Shown here piece after piece: positions 45,287-57,100 of a stretch of 64,000 nucleotides of DNA; within the stretch, counting starts at the first letter, position 1, and every line of letters starts with the position of its first letter. Under the pieces are notes generated by a model. That model saw only the letters and a list, made by a program, of their open reading frames with translations. It ran no database searches and had not been told where the DNA came from. Location of the stretch: assembly GCA_021234155.1 (NCBI GenBank), contig JAJEKV010000749.1:1-64000 (forward strand). The letters run 5' to 3'. The translations under genes and the position numbers were made by a program. Source of the stretch: Isoetes taiwanensis (Eukaryota > Streptophyta > Lycopodiopsida > Isoetales > Isoetaceae).

Positions 45287-45391
45287 ATGGACTACTTTGA
45301 AGATGCCAGCACATCTGGGCGAGAGCAGGAAGAGCTATTGGTTGCTCAATTCTACAGCCGCATTAGGAAAAGACGTTCTAGGAAATATTAG
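45287..45391 (+). CDS. Small ORF with basic tail (34 aa), unknown
   Basis: ATG 45287 opens a 34-codon frame starting MDYFEDASTSGREQEELL and ending RIRKRRSRKY. It combines an acidic, Glu-rich first half with a strongly basic end. It may be a terminal exon rather than a full gene; GTTTAG and TCTGCGTG precede it, but no clear acceptor is seen. It is not recognised, and chance cannot be excluded at this length. Confidence 0.25.
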   Translation: MDYFEDASTSGREQEELLVAQFYSRIRKRRSRKY

Positions 45392-46200
45392 GGTTAGGGT
45401 TGTGCTCCAGAATTTTGGTTTATTTTTTATTTAAATTCATCTATACCACAAATTTTTTGCCCGTATTTAAATTTATATCATCCTTAAGACACTCCACAAC
45501 ATGAAAGAAAACGCTATTTGGCATTTTCGCTATTTCTAAAAGAAATTTTGTTATAGGATAATTGGTACAACATTCCCGATTTAGCTGCGTCCAACGTTAG
45601 CCAGGAGTAGCTAACTGGGAATGTTTGACTAATTTGCTTATCCTAACGATGTAACAATCGAGGACAACTGTTGAATGCTTGGCTATGGCGGATTTGATGC
45701 TGCTAAAAATGGCTGCTATATCTATATGACACCAGATTTCGTGCTAAAATTTCACGGATTTCCTACTGTAAAGAAATTTCACCGGGAACCATAACTGCGA
45801 AGATGGTTTATAGCAAAGGTTTTCTAGTTGCTGATGTGCTCATGATCAGGTTCTTGATGATAGTTGAAGCTGTAACAGAGAATAGGTCGATCCGATCATG
45901 ATTCCCTGATATAAATAGAGTTCCATTAAATTTGGAAATTTCGTGATTCCAATTTCTCGCAAAATTAGTTTCTTCCATGTTTTATCATACAATTATCGAC
46001 AGAAATGGGGCTATTTACTTGAAAAGATACTAGTTATTCTGCAAAAATCGCTACATTAAAGATGAAACAGTGGGAATTACTTGATTAGAAGAAAAGTATG
46101 GCGCCATTTACTAAGAAAGTATAAGGAAAAGCATAGAAATGCAGCCCGAGAAATGAAATAGAAGATATTAAAATGCAAAAAAGTGCCAGGTAGGCAAGGC

Positions 46201-46308
46201 AAATGGCGCGGCTGCCCTGTTTGCTTTAATATAACGACAGAGCAATTAACACAGACGCGATATTTGCTTTAACGTAAAGACACAGCAAATAGTGCAGCTG
46301 CGCCATTT
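46201..46308. repeat. 15-bp inverted repeat enclosing two direct modules
   Basis: AAATGGCGCGGCTGC (46201-46215) and GCAGCTGCGCCATTT (46294-46308) pair at 14 of 15 positions. Between them a module TTTGCTTTAA...ACAGAGCAA(T)T...ACACAG occurs twice (from 46220 and 46263). It could be a very short foldback element; no target-site duplication is obvious. A palindrome, ATGGCGCCAT, also lies nearby at about 46099. Confidence 0.6.
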
Positions 46309-46467
46309 TCTTTAAGATAACATGTTTTTACAAAAGACCATGTAGTCATATATTAATACAAGGTAGATACAATGCCTTTTAATAGGCATTACCAAAGTGT
46401 TCATCATCAACTTTCTCTGGCGGGTTAATTTTACTGCGATCAAATGTATGTTCTTCATGCTCAGCTC

Positions 46468-49400
46468 CTAAGTTACCAACTTGGCCCAGGTTTCTCCTGT
46501 ATCTTTATGAGAACCTGATTCGTCGGTCTCATTTTCTTCCCTGGCTAATGAGATGCCTGCTCCACCATCTTTCAGAGTCAAAACTTTGCGCTCACCAATG
46601 GCCGCTGGAACAAGGAAGGGATATAGGACGTTCTCGACCCTACCCAGAATGCCCGCTATGCATTTAAGCTTTTTGAAGCCATGCTTGTATGCCACACTGA
46701 TTCTGCCTACATGAAGTGATGTCCTAGAAATTAGAAAAGGCTCCAGAAGAGAAGAAATCTAGGATGACGTTACCTAGAGAGCAGATCTTATCAACGAGGT
46801 AGGATGCAGTTGCAGGACCAATCCGTATATACACCAGATATTCTCCTTCCATACACATCCGACTATATTTAAACCTATCTTGCTGAAGCTTTTTAGCCAT
46901 GCTGTCTCCCTCACTTCCAATGGCCTCCTTAGGAAAAATAGGAACTGGTGGAGTCTTCCGAGAATGATCATTATAGAGCCTGAGGTTCAGATCTTCAGCA
47001 GGCTCTCCCAAGTGTGCAGAAATTCTCGTCGCAAGAACGAGAGCATGTGGCTCTTTTATTTCAGCACCACCTGAAGCTCCAGTTTCCTCTTCATAGATTC
47101 CTACCAACACTCTGGACCTAGATCCTATAGTCTTTCAAGAGCACTAACGAATATAACATTATGCTCCAGCCTGACAAAACAAAGAATCCAATATGTCTCT
47201 GCATCTGTCATCTGTGATGCGGAATCAAAGAACTTAGTTATGGACTCGTTATTCTAAACCGAAGTAATATGCCTCGCATCTAAACAAATCATGCTGGCAA
47301 GCACCGCTGTAATTTCTTGTACAATCCTCCCGGCTGTGACATATTCCACAAAAAATCTTGGCAAGTCCTTTTCTATTTTGGGCTTAAGGATCTTCCGAAT
47401 AGTTTTGGCCAAGGAGAATGGCATGTTACCATGAACTCCCTCTTTCAGTATTCCTTCCGACACCTACTTATGGTGACATATTCCCCAAGCCAAAACTGCA
47501 GTATCAAAAAAGTTGTCGGTTGCATTCCTTAAGTCTTCGAATTTTTTGTACTTAATGCCGATTTGATCTGAGATGAAGTGCAGTATCTCCTTCTTCATAT
47601 AAGCAAGGATCCTCAAGTTCTATGCTCTTGTCTTGAAAAAAATTCTCACTTTTGTAACCTGAAGTGACTTTGATGTAGATATCCTTCACTCAAAATTTCT
47701 TCGAGTACCTTTCGACAATCTTCATAGTTCAAGCCCCTCATGCATCTGAGATAGTTATCGCTAAAGTAATCATTGTCCTTGACCCAATTGATTACTATAG
47801 CTTGACCCCTATTGTCCTTCAACTCGCCCTTCTTCCATTTGTTTTACATTTGACGGAAGAGGGCATATATTTCATTTGGCATGAAGACGAACCTACTGAT
47901 GTCTTTCGTGTGATGCCCCTCAGAATCCTCTCGACCATTTGAAGGTAGTGCTGCAATAAAACTCATGACGTTAGAAGCAGGAGATGGTAAATGAAATGGC
48001 GTAGTAGCGCCTTCACAAGCATAGTATGATTAGACAGACGTGAACATACCTTGTACTCGTCACTTCATGACTGCCCTTTTCCAGCTAGAGCTGGTCTTTC
48101 GCACTCCTTATATTGCTTCTGTAGATAGTGGATCTGATCCACATAAGATTCCTTGAAGACCGTCTTGGCCACAATATCATTCACATCCATATTGAGCTGA
48201 AGAAGATCCAGGTCACTAATCCTTCCAAAAAGAAATCTGCATATTCTAAAGTTATAGATCTTTCTGAGCTCAACTCTGGCATCTTCTGTCCCCAACTTAC
48301 TGCACACACGCTGAGCAGCAGAGACAGAATGATTAACATTGTAATGTAAAAATGTTTTCCTACTAGCTCTGATTCCTGTGACCAGGTCAGTAACTCCTTT
48401 GTGTCCAGATCAAAGGGCACGACATCTGCTGGAGTGAACACCAAATGTGGATCTTCTGCAAAAGATATGCAGAGCTTCCTTACATGTTCGGGGTTAATGA
48501 CTCTTGCGGTCATATTAGGTGGTGCCTCTTCTAGATCCCAGATGGATACCTTCTTTGTGTATGTGACCCCAAGTGGAAACATGTGGTTGTGCTTCTGTAT
48601 TTTCTTCAATGTTTCCTCTGCCATTTCCTCTTCGGCATCACGGTCCATTTTCAATTCCTCAGGCGCCTCAAGGTCTGCTATTTTTTGCAGCTTCCTAGCC
48701 CTTGTCTCCCTCTTTGTTTCCTTCTTTCTCTTTGCTGGTGCACTCTCCGCTATGGAAGCTACCCTTTGTCGGTGTTGTTTCCCTGCTTTGTTTCCTTCTT
48801 TCTCGTTTCTGAATGAAAAATGAAATGTTTTGCTTCAATTTTTGTTTTCAACTCTACAAAGTATTTTGGAAGCATTATTTTATAAGGTCTTGTAAGTATT
48901 TTCTGATTATTTTATAGGTGCTGATTATTTTATGTGCATTATTTTATAGATCTTTTTAGCGTGAATCGGCTTAAAAAGCTTGGAGGAGGTGCGTTACGAG
49001 GGTATGATGTAAAATACTACTACCATCACATAACAACATTGTTGAATGATGTTTGTCCTCGCTAACGCGGTTCTTTCGTCCTTCAGCTGGATTTCACATA
49101 AGAATGATGTTGATCCCTCTTCTCTCCTTCTTAGCGCATGATGCTCATCCCTCTTCTCTGCTTTGATTCTTAGCGATTCTGTTGCCTTTGTCCTTCTCCT
49201 CCTCATGTTCCTACCTTTGCACCTTTGGTTACCTCGACTCTCTAGTTTGGATTTCATGCCCCTTTTTGCTATCTCTCCCAGCAGCCATCTGCTGTCCATG
49301 AGTGTTGGCATGTTGCCTGAGGTCTTTGCTCTGACAATGTGGGACACAATATTTTTTGACCTGTCCATAGCTGCTCCCAGTATACCGAATTCTCTAAGGA

Positions 49401-49800
49401 TCTCTACCATGCCCGATTTCTGCTAGCTCTTGGGACTCGTATGAAGGCAACGACCATCCTTTTCTTTTGGCCGACAATGCCTGGTCCTTTATGCTGGACT
49501 CCATCATTATTAGGTCGTCGCATTGCCATTCCATACAGTAAAGATCAATGCTAGCATTGACGGGATCCTCAACTATGAAGCCAAGAAAGTCAAGTCTTCC
49601 CTACTTCTTGACTTTCCTCATGTTGACTATGATGCCCATTTGTGCCACGGATTCCACGTCTGATTCACTGCCACAGGACTTAACAAGAAGGCAAAGCTCC
49701 CGCCTCTTGTCGCCCTTCGTTGGGTCCACACCTTCTGTCAAAGTTATGGCTCTGACTACTTCCATACACCATGACCTACCAGCCATGTCCAGGGTCTTTG
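46468..49800 (-). pseudogene. Decayed long gene of unknown family, minus strand
   Basis: A run of protein-like minus-strand pieces keeps the same direction over 3.3 kb. In order they are 49786-49601 (GRSWCMEVVRAITLTEGVD), 49410-48994 (basic, RRRRTKATE), 48840-48181 (Lys/Glu-rich, then RVINPEHVRKLCISFAEDP and TPADVVPFDL), 48307-48065 (VCSKLGTEDARVEL, RFLFGRISDLDLLQL), 47880-47690 (FVFMPNEIYALFRQM, KWKKGELKDNRGQ), 47463-47254 and 47110-46468. Stops and frame changes lie between and inside them, for example near 48330, where one frame hands over to another within a short HSVSAAQ-like segment. The INPEHVRKL...FTPADVVPFD part vaguely recalls ParB-like nuclease folds, but I would not rely on that. 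Confidence 0.5.
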
Positions 49801-49977
49801 TTGTTACTACATTCTATGCCTTGGGCGCAGTAGCGGTAAGTAAATAACATGTATCTACTTGACAACACAACACAATCAGGCATTCTGAAAATGGCATAGC
49901 TACACTATTGTGTCCTATTGAAGACGTGAGAAAAGCTACATCCAAACAATTGAAAGTGAGTGATATATTGAATGCTA

Positions 49978-50140
49978 ATAGAATAGAATAGAATAGAATT
50001 ATTTTTATCGTCCACGGAGACCAATCGGTCTATGGGACCCAATGAAGGAGCGCAGCAGACTTATTATTGTCCGGTTAAAAAAAAACCCGCCCCAAAGGGT
50101 TTTCGAGGGAAAAAGCATGGCAGTAATAAGAATGATGTCA
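49978..50140 (-). mobile_element. LINE 3' tail with (ATTCT)n, copy 2 (minus)
   Basis: The reverse complement shows the order of 44255-44409: a C/T-rich hairpin segment with TTTTTCCCTCGAAAACCC, GGGTTTTTTTTTAACC, GGGTCCCATAGACCGATTGG, TCTCCGTGGACGATAAAAAT, and a run of ATTCT. It is either a 5'-truncated LINE copy or the 3' end of the LINE whose C-terminal piece lies at 52309-52551. Confidence 0.8.
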
Positions 50141-50354
50141 AACTGTAAAAACATACATCGTCATGAAATATATATATCTAACATATATATGTTTTTATGT
50201 AGGTTGCACTTATCCAACCATCTGTTCGAGATCCTACTGCTCACGTGGATGTGGGACATATCCTATGGCCCAGATGGCTTGGGAGTTTCTATATAAATTC
50301 TATATAGACAATCCTACGATCCAGATTGTTCACATTTCAGGTTATTTGCGATAT

Positions 50355-50444
50355 TGTTCTAGATTGTTCTAGGAAAGTTCTAAGAAGTTCTAGAAGTTTC
50401 TAAGAAGTTCTAGAAATGTCTAGAAGGTTCTAGAATCTTCTAAA
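50355..50444. repeat. TTCTAGAA-rich array with heat-shock-element spacing
   Basis: Units of GTTCTAGAA or GTTCTAAGAA repeat about eight times. At 50423-50440 the bases follow GAAnnTTCnnGAAnnTTC exactly, the consensus of a four-module heat shock element. Because it arises inside a tandem repeat that grades into the 10-bp array to the right, function is uncertain. Confidence 0.6.
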
Positions 50445-52147
50445 TGAGGGGAATCTTTATAGAATCTAAGGGAATCTCATGAAACTAAGGGAATATAGGG
50501 GAATCTTCGTAAAATCCTGGAAATCTAGCAGAGTCTTCATAGAATCCAAGAGAATCTCATAAAATCTAAGGGAATCTATGGAATCCCATAAAATCTATGG
50601 GAATCTTCATAGAATTTGAGGGAATCTCATAAAATTTGAGGGATCTCAGAAACTTTGAGGGAATCTATGGAAATCTTTGTAGGATTTGAGGGAATCTCAT
50701 AATATCTGAGGGAATCTTAATAGAATCAAAGGAATCTCATAAAATATGAGGGAATCTCATCAAATTTGAGGGAATCTTCATAGAACCTGAGAAAATATTA
50801 TAGAATCTAAAGAAATCTAAGGGATTCTCATAAAATCTAAGTGGCTCTACATAATATCTTGAGGAATCTAAGGGAATCTTATAAAATCTAAGAGAATCTA
50901 ATAGAATCTTGTGGAATCTTCATAGCATCTAAGGGAGTGTTATGAAATCTAAGGGAATCTGAGAGAATGTTAGGAGAACTACATAATATCTTAGAGTGTC
51001 CAAGGGAATCTCATAAAATCTAAAGGAACGTAAGGGAATCTAGGGGAATCTAAGGAAATCGTCATAAGATCTTAGAGAATCTAGGGGAATCGTCATAGAA
51101 TCTAAGGAAATCTTCTGAAATATAAGGGAATCTACAAGAATCATATAGGATCTAAGGGAATTCTAAGGGCATCTTGGGAATTCGTAGAATTCAAGGAAAT
51201 GTCATAAAATCTAAGAGAATCTTGGGGAATCTTCAGAGAATCTATGGGAATTTATAAAATCTGAGGGAATCTTCATTAAAACTTGAAAATCTAGGGGAAT
51301 CTGTCAAAGTCTAAGGGAATCTTCGTAGAATTTAAGGGATCATAAAATCCAAGAGAATCTAAGGAAATCTCATAAAATCTGAGAGAATCTTCATAAAATC
51401 CTTGAGAATCTAGGGGTGTCTAAGAGAATTTCATACAGTCGAAGGGAATCTAAGGGAATTATTATAGAATCTAAGAGAATCTTCATAGAATCTGACATAA
51501 TCTCATAAAATCCGAGGGTATTTCATTAAATTTGAGAGAGGCTCATAAAATCTGAGGAATCTTCATAGAATCTAAGGAAATCTCATAAAATCTAAGGGAA
51601 TCTAAGAGAATCTAAAAGAATCTCATAAAATCTAAGCGAATTTAAGAGAATCTACATAATATCTTGGAGAATTTAAATGGATCTGAGGGAATCTTCATGG
51701 AATCTCATAAAATCTAAGAGAATCTAGGGGAATCCAAGGGAATATACATGGGATCTTAGAGTCCAAGGGAATCAAGGGAATCTTTGTAAAATATAAGAGA
51801 ACCTAGAGGACTCTTCATAGAATCTAAGGCAATATTATAAAATATAAGGGAATCTGCAAGAATCACATAGGACCTAAGGGAATCTAATGGCATCTAAGGA
51901 AATCTCAGGGGAATCTATGGGAATCTCATATAATCTTTGAGAGTTTAGAAGAATCTTGATGGAATCTTGGACAATCTAAGGGAACATTCATAGAATCTAA
52001 TGATAGGAGAATCTGTATAGAATCTTGAGGAATCTAGATGAATCTTGGGATAACCTTTGGGAATCTAGTGGAATCTCAAGGGAATCTATGGGAAACTCAA
52101 TAGAATTCTTTGGAAATCTAGAGGAATCTTGATGAATCTTGGAATAT
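50445..52147. repeat. Degenerate 10-bp repeat array (AATCT decamer), 1.7 kb
   Basis: About 170 units of a decamer have a conserved (G/A)AATCT half and a variable half (AAGGG, CATAA, TCATA, GAGGG). The commonest pair reads AAGGGAATCTCATAAAATCT. The plus strand is purine-rich with strong strand asymmetry. Units keep the 10-bp phase for long stretches, with occasional 9- or 11-bp slips. There is no coding potential. Confidence 0.9.
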
Positions 52148-52157
52148 GTGTTGACAG

Positions 52158-52248
52158 GAACATGCATCGTACGAACATGCTAAAACTAGAACATGCATTG
52201 TAGGAATATGCTAAAATTGGAACATGCACCGTAGAACGTGCTAAATTT
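52158..52248. repeat. Three 31-bp tandem units
   Basis: GAACATGCATCGTACGAACA (52158), GAACATGCATTGTAGGAATA (52189) and GAACATGCACCGTAGAACG (52220) start three copies, each ending GCTAAAA or GCTAAATT. They directly follow the decamer array. Confidence 0.85.
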
Positions 52249-52308
52249 CTTGTACATATCAAGTATATGTGTCTGAGGCCATAGCTGTTCTCGCATATCC
52301 ATGACCTC

Positions 52309-52551
52309 CTATGATCCTAGCATCCATACGGAAGCTGTGCTCAATATAACATGTAGTGGTTGGTTAGGCCTGACCGACTCAGAATAGCGCGTCTGTATTT
52401 GATCATATGTTGGACAGCTTTGAAGGGTATGGCACTCATCCTCAATGGCTCCTATTTTGGCAGCATTGACAAAGCCTGTTCTGGCGTGGCTCCTCAATCC
52501 ATCTGCCCGTCTCAATTCGAAGATGGTGTGCACTTGTGCAAATAGAGGCAA
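52309..52551 (-). pseudogene. LINE C-terminal (CCHC-type) fragment
   Basis: The minus-strand frame contains GAIEDECHTLQSCPTYDQI, the well-known end of many LINE polymerases ('IEDExHFLxxCPxYxxIR'). The usual first cysteine pair is lost (GFVNAAK in its place), so the zinc knuckle is broken. It is in the same orientation as the LINE 3' tail at 49978-50140, with the decamer array between them. Confidence 0.65.
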
Positions 52552-52599
52552 TGAGTCTACGCCTTTTCATAGGCAAATGGGTACGCAGGTAACACGCGG

Positions 52600-53535
52600 A
52601 CCTCGTTCTAATGTGGGATTTATGTGGCGCTGGTAGTGTGTTGTCTTGACCTGTTCAAGGGCACTGGTATCCCAAAGCTTGTTGAGGAAGCAGGCATCAA
52701 GGTATGGCCTCAAACTATGGTGATTTGCCTCTGTTTGCACGTGTATGCACCTGTGTTCCTACACATTCCATCCAGCCAGCCATTGAGCTCTCTTTTTCCT
52801 CCAGGAAGAAACCCGCCCTTTGAAGAGGCAAGAAACCCATCTCCTGCAATAGAATTTGATAGGGGACTATGGACTTCACCCCCAATGCTCATCTAAGAAG
52901 GTTTTCTACACTTGCTCCAAGTCATTCCAGGTGGAAATGTCATAAGCCATCATGTTTTAATCAACTTAAGCTCAGTAATTATGTTGAGTTCTCCAAAAAT
53001 GCTGTGTACTTTTTGCACTTTGTTATCAGCTAGGAATATGTTGCAGATGTACCACAGATATTCCATCATACACTTTATTCTTAATGGCCTTTATGTCACA
53101 TATATCTAAGGCTTACTAGAGTGGCATCCGGTGCAAACTGGATAACCTAAAAGTGAAGGTTGAACGAGGGTATGAGTTAATAGACATACATGTATTATCT
53201 CGCTAACCAATGAATTAACCACTTCAAAGCACTATAATGGACAAGGTCTTACTTATTCCTAGCTTATCACAATACTCATTTCACATCATACATCGACACA
53301 CATCAGTAAAGTATTATGTAAAGTTTAGTACATCCAATACTGTCCAAAGAGTAGTAAGAAATAGAAATAGATTACTAAAATTAATTCTTGAAAAGGAGAA
53401 TCACATTTATATATGAAAAGTAGTTTATCCTTGAATAATATATTACGTACTTTACCATTATGCATGCATTTCATTGACATAATAAAAAAATACAATGTAT
53501 TGTGTGAATACATAGCAATTAGCTTGGTCTTTTAC
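52600..53535. other. No recognised gene
   Basis: The plus frame 52624-52896 and minus frame 52892-52710 overlap each other and lack motifs. The remainder is AT-rich. Nothing else was identified. Confidence 0.4.
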
Positions 53536-53538
53536 GCA

Positions 53539-53695
53539 ATAGAATAGAATAGAATAGGATTTTTATCGTCCACGAAGACCAATTGGCCTATGGGACCCAA
53601 ACAGGAGGCATAGCAAGCATATTACTGTCCGGATTAAAAAACCCCCTCCCGCCCTAAAGGGTTGTTTGGGGGAAAAACCGTGACAAGAATAGAGG
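53539..53695 (-). mobile_element. LINE 3' tail with (ATTCT)n, copy 3 (minus)
   Basis: Same module order as 49978-50140 in reverse complement: TTTTTCCCCCAAACAACCC, GGGGGTTTTTTAATCC, GGGTCCCATAGGCCAATTGG, TCTTCGTGGACG and a (ATTCT) run. It is a short, strongly 5'-truncated insertion close to the lipid-transfer protein gene. Confidence 0.8.
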
Positions 53696-53790
53696 ATCTA
53701 GATGGTAGGAACAGTGTAACCTGAGGAACAAGCAATATGATGTTAGATAAAGAAACAAAAACTATTTATATACAATGAGCATCTACAACA

Positions 53791-54123
53791 TCAATCATAC
53801 ATACCACCACACTTATAACCAGCTGGGATGTATTTGGAAAACCCGCAACGCCTAGGCACAGTCATGGCATTAGCAATGCTAAATCTGATGCCACTCCTTT
53901 GACCAGCAAGCACAAGCTGGCAGAGACAATCCGGATTATTTTGGTAAGTCATGATTTTATTGCAACAAGGGGCACCAGGATAGCCAGTATTAGTCTGAAC
54001 AGCAGTGAGACAGACTGCAAGAGATAGATAGTTGTTGCACTGTTGAGCAGATGCTAACATTATCATTATGCTCAACATTACCAGAATCGCTCCTCCTTTA
54101 GCCATTTCTCCCTTTGTTGTCAT
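53791..54123 (-). CDS. Non-specific lipid-transfer-like protein (110 aa)
   Basis: A small secreted protein. Residues 1-26 form a signal peptide (hydrophobic AILVMLSIMIMLASA, cleavage expected after ASA). The mature part has the eight-cysteine motif of plant lipid-transfer/AAI-domain proteins: C29, C38, C53-C54, C66, C68, C93 and C105. Its CC and CxC pairs give spacings 8, 14, 0, 11, 1, 24 and 11. Four disulfides would brace a helical bundle with a lipid-binding tunnel; known roles are cuticle assembly and defence signalling outside the cell. ATG 54123 gives the longest frame, but ATG 54105 (MAKGG, with G at -3 and +4) has a better start context and a more typical signal peptide. There is no intron, and the stop follows GGMYD. 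It looks intact and is the clearest host gene in the window. Confidence 0.85.
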   Translation of the reverse strand: MTTKGEMAKGGAILVMLSIMIMLASAQQCNNYLSLAVCLTAVQTNTGYPGAPCCNKIMTYQNNPDCLCQLVLAGQRSGIRFSIANAMTVPRRCGFSKYIPAGYKCGGMYD

Positions 54124-54129
54124 GCTTTT

Positions 54130-57100
54130 GTGTAGTGTATTTTATGCATAAAATAGGTCCTTTTAAACTGAATCTAGCCACATCCCACTTTAAGAGAATG
54201 TCCACCTTAGAGTTGATGTGTCTTTGTCCCCACGTTCCATTCCAACTTTTTGCTCATCACGTAATTAATGAATGCCCACTACGCATAGGAAAAGAGAACA
54301 AAAATGTCGTTTTGCATTATTTACTTGCTCAATCATGGAAAATTTGACAATGAAATTCTACAAGGCATCTAGTCCTGCTTCTTATGATAATTTTAGATAT
54401 TTACAAAACATAGAGTTACAAATTGTCTTTTGAATATCATCTTAAGAGATGGATATCCCTTGAAAACTTAAAAATATTGAGAGTTTGATGTTATATAATG
54501 GTAATTAGCTTTGATAAATTATTTTATTGGTCATTGCTACTTGTCCTCTGTAAAGATTATTCAAGTTGTCCTACTTCCCTCCTGCTTCATTTGTTTAAGT
54601 TGTCCCACATCCCTCATGCTCCATTTCCTTATCTTGATGTATTGTTTCCCTGCCAAATCATCTCTCCTATAAAGTGTCTTTTTCTATAATATGATATTGC
54701 ATTTGGTTGTTGCATTCATTATTCAATCGCGAAGAAAAAGTTGACGGTTCACATTAATTAGAAAAAGTGGCTCCACAAATCCGATAAGCTTCCCATGGGC
54801 CATCGCAAGACATGACTTGAATCCATCCTATATGCCATGCAAGTTGTGATGAGTTACAAGTTGTAATGGCATTCACAAGTTTGGTTTGCACTTCTAGCTG
54901 AGGATGTAAATTTTTTTTGCTTTTCCAAGCTGTGAATTTCGTGTTAGTGGATTCAATATGTAGCAAAATAAAAGGGGGTTTTAGGGGGATTTGATGTGGA
55001 TGTAAGAATAACAATTCCTAAAACCTTAGACCATATATCCCTAAAACATAGACCATGGACCATATATCCCTAAGACATAGACCATATATCCCATTGTCAG
55101 TGGAAAATTTTAGGTCACTTTTTGCACACATGTGGTCTATGTGTGCCAGCCTGTAGAAAATATATTATCGCTGGATATGGAATAGGGCCTCGCCACTAAG
55201 CAGATACGTGGCTTAGGGTTTGTACATGGCCGATTTAGCGGCTTGGGACATGTAATACTACCCATTGCTTAAGAATTGTCGGTATACCTCTTTTTTAGGG
55301 TATATGGAATATTGAATTTCGGATATCACTCATGTTGTCCAGATTTGCATGAATCTAGGCAATCCTGCTTGGATATTATGGGCATGATGAACGGAAGATT
55401 TGAATACAGCTACTAGAAAAATAATCTTTATGCAATATTGCTGGATCTACGATTGGATCTGGTGTTCTTGGAGCTGAATGTGGCACTCTTTGAAAGAAGC
55501 ATGGTTGTCATAACCTCATTGATGCAGTCGATGTGCAATTAATACTAATGTGAGCGGACTGGTTACAACTCTAGAGATAAAGCCATAGGGGTTGAATCTG
55601 GTCTCCAATGACATCCACAGGTTTGGGGATGTTAAATTATTTCATACTATGTTACACTTGCTAATGATCTAGGCATCTTAGCGAAATAAACCATATATTT
55701 GATCCAAGTTTGTTAAGGTACTTACAATTTTCATTGATCTCTACTTTAATCATGTGATTGCATTGCTATTAAAGCATGTTGCTATAATAAGCATAGTTAG
55801 CAAATCTAGCGGACAATTGAAGAATTTAACAATAAACTACTCTAGTAAACAAGCTTGCTCTTATATTATTTATGGGGCTTTTGGCGACCGATCTTTCTTC
55901 ACTTTACTCGATAACATAATCATGCATTCGCATAGGGCATAGACAGATTTGAGGCTAGTAACAATGGCTTTTCATATACTGTTTAAGAAGATAAGTCTGA
56001 TTAGATGAAGCTATCTAGTAATGCTAAGACACGGGCAGAGCTTCACCTGAATACTAGTTTTGATGGCATGATATTCACATATATATTATTGTTGCATGTT
56101 GCAATGATTGCTTTTAGTAGCAGACTGCTCAATAATGGTTGCTAAATATGCATTGCAATGCAAAACAAATTTGCAGCTAGATTTTGAATAATCCATAGAA
56201 GAAAGATTGCTTCATAGTGGTTGTTGGATATGGATTGCCATGCAAAACGAATTTGCCATGCAGTTTAAGTACTAGGTTAAGTACTGCATGTTGTAGATGG
56301 ATCGAAGTTGTTGCAGTTTAATTTGTCTGCAGTATGATTTACAGGCCGCAGAACATGAATATCTAGGGCTTAATATTTTTATATGCCCTTGTTCTAGGGA
56401 GATATAATTTCTCTTACCCTTGTTTTCTTTGTGTTACAAGCAAGGTGAAGGGTGATAAACTTAAAAGACCCAATGATACATGCTAGTAGCTTAGGCTTTT
56501 ACCCATGTTCTTGGCTAATTGTCCTATGGTTCTATTGCAGATAATAGGGTCTTTTACTCCTTGCTATATTTCTTTGATGAAGATGTTCATTTATTCAAAG
56601 ATTGCTCGGGATAGTTGGTGCCATTTGAGACTACTTAATTCTAGTTATTCAAAAGACATTGATAGTAATGCATGCAATGCATTGTCTTCTCAGATTAGAA
56701 TTTCTGCCACTTTACAAGGACAACATGTTTGTTCTACTGCAATACAATCATAAAGGTATTCTTATTCATATGAACTTGCAGCTTTTAAAGCTGATGAATG
56801 ACTTGTTATGGTTTATGAATTAATTGATTACTGAATGGCTTTTCTCATAATCATGTCTTTGGCCGAATTATAGTTACACCTGATTGTACTTAGAGCTGCT
56901 AATCGAATCATGACTTGTTCTTGCAAAGGCCATGTCATGATTAAAAGTCCTGAAGGTCTTAGGATCTGGCAGATTTCAAAGGGTTTTTTTTTGTTTTTTT
57001 TTTTATTACTGTAAGTAATGATGGAATACAGTATTATGTGTTGGTCAAAATAATTTTGAATGCAAGAGATAAAAATTAATAGTAAGAGTCTCCTATTGGA

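Noticed and set aside
45388-45401. TTAGGGTTAGGGTT, telomere-like
   Set aside because: Only two units, inside an otherwise ordinary region; common plant telomeres use TTTAGGG. Chance is likelier.
48401-48823. 140-codon plus-strand ORF, Ser/Phe-rich
   Set aside because: Antisense to the Lys/Glu-rich blocks of the decayed minus-strand gene, whose segments are conserved in one direction over 3 kb.
50445-52147. CRISPR-like repeat array
   Set aside because: The unit is 10 bp with no unique spacers, in plant-like DNA. It is a minisatellite.
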